Source of the DNA: Ctena decussata
Taxonomy: Eukaryota > Mollusca > Bivalvia > Lucinida > Lucinidae
Assembly: GCA_963989385.1 (NCBI GenBank)
Contig: OZ022502.1
Location: 51,267,454 to 51,331,453, forward strand
Direction: 5' to 3'
DNA: 64,000 nt
In this document: positions 56,687 to 64,000 of the stretch, one piece after another
Layout of the letters: each line of letters begins with the position of its first letter
Numbering within the stretch: the first letter of the stretch is position 1
Translations under genes and position numbers: made by a program
Notes under the pieces: generated by a model
Database searches by the model: none
The model's input: the letters and a program-made list of their open reading frames with translations, nothing else
Told to the model about the DNA's origin: nothing

Positions 56687-57044
56687 GGTTTTGTGTTTGC
56701 TTGCGCAAAAAAGGGCCCTTGGCGTATACATAAAATGATTGAAAATTTAGACCTATCTAGGCATCCTATGTCCTTGCTGTTGGAATATACATCAACTGTT
56801 TCGGTCATGAGAAATATGATTACGATAAACGTACGGTCTGAATATGCATGTTGGTCTGCGTTTTTGTTATTTGCTGCCACCTGCACGAGAGTCCTTTTCA
56901 CGGGTTGAGGCAGTAAATAGACAGATAGACAGATATTATTTATACTATTACTGAGTGCGTTGTATGAATCTAAAAATAATCCATTGGAAACCCGTAAGGT
57001 TGTTATTAATAGATTATAGTCCGTTTGCACTCAAATACATGGTT

Positions 57045-57860
57045 TCGCAATATCACAAACACTTAGCTCAGACTTTATCAATTTTGTTTATTTGAAAGCC
57101 CCTGGGTTGAAAATGGCCCCGCCCGATAGGGTCCTAGGTTTTAACAACAGAAATACATTTGAAAATATCAAGCATCTTCTTCTGCAGAACCGCTTCGCTC
57201 ATATGCTTGAAATTTGGTATACATAGCATTGTCTAGTTAGCTTTGACCAAGTTTATTCAAATGTGGCCCCAGGGTCCAAAATTAACCTCGCCCCCATGAG
57301 GTCCTATAGAAAAACATAGATCAAACTATAGAAATACATGGTAAAATGTTCAAAAACCTTTTCCTTCAGATGCTTGAAATTTGCTATGAAAAATTGGGTA
57401 GTGGACCTCTACCAAGTATGTATAGAATAGTGAGGTCACTATTATATACATACTAAAGCGGTCCTGCGGCGTGGGATTTTGGGTTTGAAAATGAAATATA
57501 CTTAAAAATCTTCTTCCCCAGAACCGCGAGGCTCAGGTGCTTTGAATTTGGTATGTAGCATTGCCTAGTGGTCCCAAATCAAATGGTGGCCCCAGGGTCC
57601 AAAATGCCCTTGCCTCATAGGACTCTGAGTTTGAACCATAGAAATATATAGCAAAATATTCAAAAATATTTTTGTTCAGAACCACTTGGCTTAGATGCAT
57701 GTAATTTGGTACAGAGAATTGTCAAGTAGTCCTTTACTAATCTTTATCTTCAGAATCACTTAGTTCAGGTACTTAAAATTTGGTATGGCGCATTGCCTAG
57801 TGACCTTTACAGCCTGAGAAGGGCTCGGTGAGCGATTTAGGATCATTCGCTCCTCTTCTT
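57045..57860 (+). mobile_element. 3' part of a hairpin-ended minisatellite element
   Basis: About four diverged units of roughly 185 bp carry GTGGCCCCAGGGTCCAAAAT and CAGAACCGC. The 3' end reads GGTGAGCGATTTAGGATCAT, then TCGCTCCTCTTC and T. GAGCG pairs with CGCTC, the same end plan as at 32660-32681. The 5' hairpin is missing, so the element is truncated. Confidence 0.5.
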
Positions 57861-57974
57861 TTTTGTTTCTAATTTGATTCTTTCCAAACTCGAAACTTTT
57901 GTTGGTGGCTCCTTCACAAAGCAACATAAGAACTGAAACAAATATAAACACTTGAGAAATAAAGCAAATCCATT

Positions 57975-58270
57975 AAGGTGGTGATTTTGTGGTAATACAA
58001 ATATCTGAATAAAACCATAAAATTTAACGTATCTCTCTGAAAGTAGACAAACTTCTTATTTCTATTGGTCTCTACAGATTAGAATATGAAAAAGGGCGAC
58101 TTGCTACTTAAAAAGTGTTTTATCAGGAAAGACCACAGGGTGATTTTCTGCCAAAGTTTAAAAATTGAAAATGTACTTAGGTCTGAAGGTACATTAATGC
58201 AATTAGAAGGGTGTTCCAGCAGTTATTTGTTACAACTCTTTATCTAATTGTGAGGTAAAAAAGACTTGAA
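57975..58270. mobile_element. TTAA foldback MITE family, half copy
   Basis: TTAA is followed by GGTGGTGATTTTGTGGTAAT and the same order of segments as in 28757-29045. The matching right end is not present; a LINE relic follows. Confidence 0.5.
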
Positions 58271-58384
58271 AATGAGGTTCTTTTCATGTGTTGTAGTGAT
58301 TTTTTTACTGTTGTTTAAAACAAATGGCTAGCAACCGACAGCCAAATTGCGATTCTCAATAATTTTGAGGAATACTACATTCAA

Positions 58385-59106
58385 CCTCTTGACATCTGTA
58401 ACATTATTCGCGGAAATACGTCACAAAGGAATCTTTTGAGAATTTATAGGCTTCAAAAACGGGCATGTAGAATTCCCTTAAACTACGAAAATTGATGATG
58501 TGGCTGAAAATTCAAAGAAGCGTAGAATATTAACTATATATGAACGCATAATCCTAAAGAAAGCAAAATCTATGTTTAAAGTGATTGTTCAAGAGGAGCC
58601 ATTATACATTCAAAATTTGTTTGACCCTATAGTCTTAAACAATAATTCTCGAAGACCTTCTAAAACCAACAATTTTCCAGTTCCAGAGCCTACCTAGTAA
58701 AGAATTATTTAAACACATAAACACAGCATGTCCTACTTTGGTACACGTATTTGGAACATTTTACTAGAGTATATCAAAGTCTCTAATAATATATCCACTT
58801 TTCATAACCGACTTGTAAGATGGATGCAATCTTAAGCTTCACTTTTGGTTTCCATTTTGTCAACTTTTTGTAACAAGCAAGACAATTTAGTTAGTTCTGT
58901 TTAGATAACTTGTACGTGTATATCATTTTCTGTGTAAATTTTTGGACATGTGTTTAGTGAGTTTTTGTATAAATTTGATTTCCTTTTTATTCTTTTTATT
59001 TGTGCATATTGTACATTATTAAGTTGGCCTCAAGGAAGAGTAGCTTGTAGCTAATAGTATTACCCACTGAAAACAAATATTTATTATTATTATTATTATT
59101 ATTATT
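58385..59106 (+). pseudogene. LINE 3' end: reverse-transcriptase C-terminus and ATT tail
   Basis: One frame reads CNIIRGNTSQRNLLRIYRLQ and KRACRIPLNYE, typical of the C-terminal region of invertebrate non-LTR reverse transcriptases. After stops, another reads FGTRIWNILLEYIK, then STFHNRLVRWMQS and TAA at about 58834, matching the usual WNSLP ... F K terminal block. A 3' UTR follows and ends in (ATT)n at 59072-59105. Heavily 5' truncated and frameshifted. Confidence 0.68.
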
Positions 59107-59186
59107 CTGATTGCAGGCACACTCAGTCCAACACGAAGGAACTGTTCGTTAAGACAACAAAACATTAAAAGCACTACGAAATGAAT

Positions 59187-59420
59187 GAGCCGCGACACGA
59201 GAAAACCAACAAAGTAGTTGTGCGCTCAGCGCAGACTCAGATCAGCCTTGGCATCCACCCAGTCTGATCAGACTCTTCGCTAAGCGCTTAAATGGTAGCT
59301 AAGGGTCTAAGCTAGCTCTATGCGGACAGTGAAGACTGATCAGCATGGGCGGATGCCCAGGTTGATCTGAGTTTGCGCTGGGCGCACAACCACTTTGCCG
59401 GTTTTGTCGTGTCGTGGCTC
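59187..59420. mobile_element. Palindromic MITE, GAGCCGCGAC family, copy 5
   Basis: GAGCCGCGACACGAGAAAAC at the left and GTCGTGTCGTGGCTC at the right. The arms include GCGCAGACTCAGATCAGCCT. It lies about 110 bp from copy 6. Confidence 0.72.
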
Positions 59421-59530
59421 AAATATGTCTTAGCTATTGTGTCTCTTTATTTTGTTCCATCGCTCATTCTGAAATGGAATAAGCCCAGTTATATCTGCAG
59501 AGATTACACTTACCCTTAGTACTAGTAACT

Positions 59531-59757
59531 GAGCCGCGACACGACACAACCAACGAAGTGAAATGTGCGCCACGCGAAGATTGAGATCAGCCTGGGCAGC
59601 CGCTTAGTCTGATCAGAGACTTCGCTGGCGGCATGGAAGTAGCTTAGATCCTTAATTACCCTTTAAACGCACAGCGAAGATTCTTATCAGGCTGTGCGGA
59701 TGCCGAGGCTGATCTGAGTCTTCGCTGGGTCACATGCGTTTTGTCGTGTCGCGGCTC
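59531..59757. mobile_element. Palindromic MITE, GAGCCGCGAC family, copy 6
   Basis: GAGCCGCGACACGACACAAC at the left and GTCGTGTCGCGGCTC at the right. It is more diverged inside than copy 5 (GCCGCTTAGTCTGATCAGAG). Confidence 0.72.
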
Positions 59758-59799
59758 ATTATTATAAAAACGTATAGACACGCATTTCTGTATTTCTTC

Positions 59800-61300
59800 G
59801 TCAGTGTCGCTACTCCCCAGAATTTTGGAAGAAGAAAAAGATGATGGACAGGTCTCGGCAGGCAATGATCCACACTTACTGACGCATTCCGCGAGAGACA
59901 GTAGCTGCAGACATCAGATAAGAGAGCCTACTCCTGCGTCCCCATACCGAACGTATGGAAAGGGCATCAGGAAGATTACCGATACAGCAAAAACTTGCGA
60001 AAAGCCAAATTATTCCAAAAGAGCGTTCGGACAATATTACTTGTCAAAACAGTGTAGACCCATATCAGACTGCTCCTAGGAAACGTCTTATCAGGGTCTG
60101 CATTAAATGTCTTCCTGGAATAAGATTACAAAAAAGGGCTTGTTTTTTTGGCTTGCCGTCTCGGCGGCAAGCCAGTATTCAAGTGGTTTAGTGATACCGA
60201 GTTATTTTCGGAAGAAACGATACGTCACACTTAATCGGAAAATACCTGGAGAGTGTGTACTGCTTCGATTCCTTCTAAGCTTTTTAGGGCCGCAATATTA
60301 AGCCAAAGAGATTGGAAAGCTCGTTCCGGTTTGAGACTGCATTTCTTCATTACTTTCTTCACAGACATAACAAACAAAGACCTCGTCCGATTTGGTCTAT
60401 TTTTATCCATATCCGATCTACCTCATCTGCTAAAATAACAGATGAGACTTTATTCTATTTTTGATAGTACATGTACTTTTTTTAAAAATATTTCCGTTAA
60501 AAAGCACGTTTTTCTTTTACAAGTGCCTTGAAATGGGCCACATTTCTTTTGCTTTTTATAAACTGATTGCATTAAAAATGAAACTCTGAATTTAATGCAA
60601 AGTATTTGGCTTTGCATCCGAAGAAATATACCAAAACCTGTGTAAGAAACAGTGTTTATATATAGCGAAAGCGCAAAGCAGTAGCTTTTCCAAAAATCAT
60701 GCAGCGGCGTCGCGAAAAATAGGCCTTAGGGCATCGCATAATCTGACTGGTCAGAGCAGCCGGCACACTGTCCAGCGCCGGTGCATTCATTGGATCTGAT
60801 CAGTCTTTTTCGGCATATATGTTCTTCATCATGAAGACATCTTTTATGCTGAGGATAGACTGATAAGACTGCGCTTATGCCGTAGTGGGCTGATCTGTGT
60901 ATCTGTAAAAACTGAAAGAGTAGAGTTCAAATTTATTGTTTAGATTTAGAAACAAACGCTTTTGACGATTTTCTTCCCTTATCACATTAACTGAATTTTT
61001 TATTCCATCTGTCTATGTGTGTGGCTTGTTTATATGTAGAACTGACGGTGTTATGTATTAAAAGTCGGTAATGTCGGTGAGTACTTAACGCTTACGCATT
61101 GCAACAGGCCTTTCCATGGCACAAAGCGATATATTATGTACACATTTTTAGCATCTGATAAATTTCCTTTTGGCCATCAACATGTTCATGAATAGCCTGA
61201 ACAATGATACAGAAAAAGGGGACAACTCAGAATTTTTAACAATTGAAACTCAGAATTGTTAAAATTTAAAACTGTTAGAGATTCATTGACAGCTTTATGA
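59800..61300. other. No gene supported; MITE debris
   Basis: Overlapping ORFs occur on both strands at 59656-60301. One, on the plus strand (59804-60079, starting MSLLPRILEEEKDDGQV), is 91 codons with no recognised domain. The stretches at 60055-60103 and about 60735-60900 contain TCAGACTG/CAGTCTGATC hairpin relics like the MITE family. Nothing else is recognised. Confidence 0.35.
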
Positions 61301-61307
61301 CAAAGGA

Positions 61308-61437
61308 TGGGTTATTTGGTTGGTGCGATGATGCTGGGTATAACTTCCAGTGCCGGGGCGTCCTACTTATTTGGATTATAATAGAACAAGGCCGGCCTAC
61401 TGTGCTTGCAGTAGGTGCGGGTTGGGGTGTGTTGACA
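61308..61437 (+). repeat. SINE-like repeat, 5' part only
   Basis: It matches the start and middle of the 3985-4215 and 27162-27400 copies (GGTTGGTGCGATGATGCTGG, CTTGCAGTAGGTGCGGG), then loses similarity before the GGCCGTTAAAC end. Confidence 0.5.
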
Positions 61438-61439
61438 TT

Positions 61440-62156
61440 TTTCTTGCTTTTACAACACTCTCTAATGTTGCCTTCTTAGTTCAGCTATACAAATGTACAG
61501 AGAAATATTTACACTCGTCGACGATTTCCTTAGATGAACCTATACTGGGCTGACGATGTTCATACATCCACGAACAACAGACATTCGTGCAAATATACGT
61601 CATGTCATAGTGACGACTGCTACATACTTCAATACCAAACACGTTCGTTAATAACTATTCTTCGTCCGTTGCATAGCGTTAAATTAGTCAGAACTTCACA
61701 AATGAGTAAACAAAATAGATGTAAAAACATAGCATGAATAGAAAAGATAAATTTCATTTGTCGAGAGTTCATGGAAATACGAACGCAATAGGTTCCATGC
61801 TTTGTTGTTCCCAAATGGTGTAAAGCAAGTTATTGTCCAAACAATAACAGCATGCATTTTCTTCTCAGAGTGTCATTTTTTTCCAGTCACTGCCACTGAT
61901 GCCACTTAATCCAAAAATAAACTTCAGTAAACATTAATTTATTTCTTATTTTGATGCCAAGTTCAGATGTGCCAAGATTCCATAGACATGGGATTGAAAC
62001 AGTTTTTCCTAAAATTTTGATTCAGACTAAATGTGACTCAACAGCCGTAAAGAAAAGACTTGAAATAGGTCCATATAGTTATTTTCCTTGAGACATGACT
62101 ATCGGCTGGCCAAACGTTGGAAAACTGTTTTTTTTTTTTTTTTGTTGTTGTTGTTG

Positions 62157-62210
<54 letters not shown>

Positions 62211-63180
62211 TTCCTCAATTTGTTTTTCAAATAAATTCTACACTTGTTTTTACCTTACACCCGTGGATAATTCCACCATTCAAGAAGTTAGAAATTAAAT
62301 ACTTTGCTAAATAAAAGTAAGCAACAGAAAGTGCACTATCAATCGGGTTCACTTCAATAACAACTCATGAAAATTTCACTGTCTTAGCTGTGCAAGCCTT
62401 CCTTTTAAAAGGAAATTTTATTTCTTTTTCCAAACGACATTTATGTTGCTCATATATACACTCGTAGTGCAAGGGTTTAACATCAATAGGAGGTATGGCT
62501 ATTGTCCTGAGATGCAAATTGTTGCTTAACACTCTTATCTTGTCTGTTGACCTGAATGTCGGCGACAAACATATAAAGAAACCTCTACATGGATAACTTT
62601 CCACGCCACTGTTTAAAAATCGATAATCGATATTCGCGAATCGAGCTGGTAATGAAATACACTACGAGATATGGGCAAGTCATCTTTTTCTTCTTATTTT
62701 ATTTTTACTTATATTCAAATCCATTTTTCCGTGTTCATTTCGAAAACCGCATTAATTTCCGAACAGCCTGATATAATTTTTGAAAAGATTGCATAAGAAA
62801 TACCGCGGTCATTTTTTAGTTTAAGTTGACTACCCTCAAAATGTATAGAATATATAGTAAATCATGACATTTTTACTGCGTTGATCAACGTTTTTACCCG
62901 CATATGTCTCTTTTTTTCATAAAATGAAAATTTTCCGTGTTCATTCCGAAAACTACAATTATTCAGCATTTAACTGATATATTTTTAATTGAAATAGGAA
63001 GTAAAACAGTGCGGTCATTTTTACATTTTCGATCAGCACCCTTATTTTCTATGCTGGCGCAAATATCCAACAGAATTCACACATTACTCCAGGTGGCGTA
63101 GAAAGTTGCGGACGCTAAAGGCGTTCTACAAGGGGAATATTCCAGTGCTCAATGTTTATATGACCCGACTGCTCTTGTAA
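61440..63180. other. Non-coding with simple repeats
   Basis: There is a poly-T run at about 62129-62144, then (GTT)n and a roughly 50-base (GT)n run at 62160-62208. The hydrophobic or Cys/Val ORFs over them are artefacts. Nothing else is recognised. Confidence 0.5.
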
Positions 63181-63189
63181 TGCCCCTAT

Positions 63190-64000
63190 TCCACACAGAC
63201 CACGAATCCCACGAATCGCAACGAATTGATAAATATTAGAATTCGTGGCGATTGTAAATTTTCTGGTCCAATTCGTGATGCTCTACGATTCAGTTACGAT
63301 ACAAGTACGATGGGGATACGAATATTCGTGGGATTCGACTGGATTCGGCTGGAATCTCACGAATATTGTCAAGAATTCAGTACGATTTACAGGAATCTCT
63401 TTGGAAATACTGCAGACACGTTTAGAATTAGTTACGAATCAGTTAAGAATACGCCGAATGCACGTACGAATCCGGTACGAAAAAAATGAATTCGTGACTT
63501 TTCTTGAAAATTCGTGGGATTTTCTCCCAAGATAGGTATGAAAAGGTCCCAAGCCTGATCAGATCCTTTGCTGTACGTACATATTAAGTATGAACCATCA
63601 GAAATCTATTGACTCAAAATGAAATATCTACGCACGAGGCACATGATGTCGCAACGACGTCGTACTAAAGTCAGTGCGACGTAGTGACATCTCATCGACG
63701 CCAGTACGACGTCATTTGCCCGCTGGGTAGATAAATGCATGCGTCCAGAGTCTTCACTGTGCGCAAATGCATCAAAGGTACAAATTCACGAATCCCCGAA
63801 TGAGTTGAGAACACTACGAACGCCTCAGAATCGATTTCGATTCAGTTACGATGCCTAAGAATGCATTACGAATCTGTTACGAATTAACTACGATTTTTTT
63901 TAATCGGGAGTTCGTGGCCAAAGTTTTGAACAGCTCAAAACTTTTGCCACGAATTCCCGACTGCTCAAGAATTGCAAGAACTGACTACGAATATAAACGA
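63190..64000. repeat. ACGAAT-rich repetitive sequence, truncated by window end
   Basis: Dozens of ACGAAT/ATTCGT words recur on both strands (for example CACGAATCCCACGAATCGCA). The stretch is interrupted at 63636-63730 by an ACGTC palindromic MITE. No unit length was settled by eye. Confidence 0.45.
63636..63730. mobile_element. ACGTC-rich MITE, copy 2 (short)
   Basis: The sequence GGCACATGATGTCGCAACGA ... GTACGACGTCATTTGCCCGC, then TGGG, matches the ends and GACGTC steps of 39840-39995 but is only about 95 bp. Confidence 0.55.

Noticed and set aside
59656..60301. Overlapping ORFs on both strands as a third IAP or other gene
   Set aside because: No BIR, UBA, RING or other motif; partly MITE sequence; splice context ambiguous on both strands.
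62095..62314. Cys-Val repeat ORFs
   Set aside because: Translated (GT)n microsatellite after poly-T.
1..64000. CRISPR array, operon or bacterial defence system
   Set aside because: Repeats are diverged minisatellites without spacer structure, and the genes have introns; this is animal DNA.

Overview
This window looks like nuclear DNA from a marine bivalve mollusc. The genes have introns and the DNA is AT-rich. It is crowded with the short hairpin-ended, minisatellite-cored elements, tRNA-derived SINEs and palindromic MITEs that are common in clams, mussels and oysters. The species cannot be fixed from sequence alone; a clam such as Mercenaria or Ruditapes is a reasonable guess (inference). 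There is no bacterial gene content, rRNA, CRISPR array or confident functional tRNA.

Two genes are well supported, and both encode inhibitor-of-apoptosis (IAP, BIRC-family) proteins. IAP-1 is on the + strand: five exons at 11377-11592, 18117-18322, 19092-19236, 19622-19876 and 20630-20823, ending in a stop, with its 5' end not found. IAP-2 is on the - strand: exons 56622-55695, 55093-54879, 54270-54099, 49395-49186 and 48109-47919, giving a complete 571-residue reading frame. Both encode BIR, then UBA, then C-terminal RING. The four introns they share have identical phases (1, 0, 1, 1), so they are paralogues. They face each other tail to tail across about 27 kb of repeats. IAP-2 has two BIR domains and IAP-1 shows one. 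They would act in the cytosol as caspase/IBM-binding ubiquitin ligases (family knowledge).

The rest is mostly repeats. 1-11 kb: SINE fragments, two unassigned ORFs and a hairpin-ended element (8.5-10.3 kb). 11.4-20.8 kb: IAP-1 with a TTAA foldback and a hairpin-ended element in its first intron. 21-28.6 kb: palindromic MITEs and an 87-bp minisatellite cut by a mariner-like MITE, a TTAA element and a TTGA-flanked element that itself carries a SINE. 29.2-33.5 kb: a hairpin-ended element with a second one nested in it. 34.6-37.3 kb: a broken LINE reverse transcriptase interrupted by a 1.19-kb TIR element. 38-41.3 kb: another LINE relic, MITEs and a SINE with 17-bp target duplications. 41.6-46.3 kb: a nest of repeat elements. 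46.8-47.6 kb: foldbacks. 47.9-56.6 kb: IAP-2, with a 198-bp satellite array that reverses direction inside an intron. 57-64 kb: a hairpin-ended element end, a LINE 3' end, two adjacent MITEs and low-complexity DNA.

The main interest is the IAP pair and the exact, readable insertion history. Several insertions can be removed in silico to give back an intact host site, in one case an open reading frame. No new enzymatic or defence system is evident.
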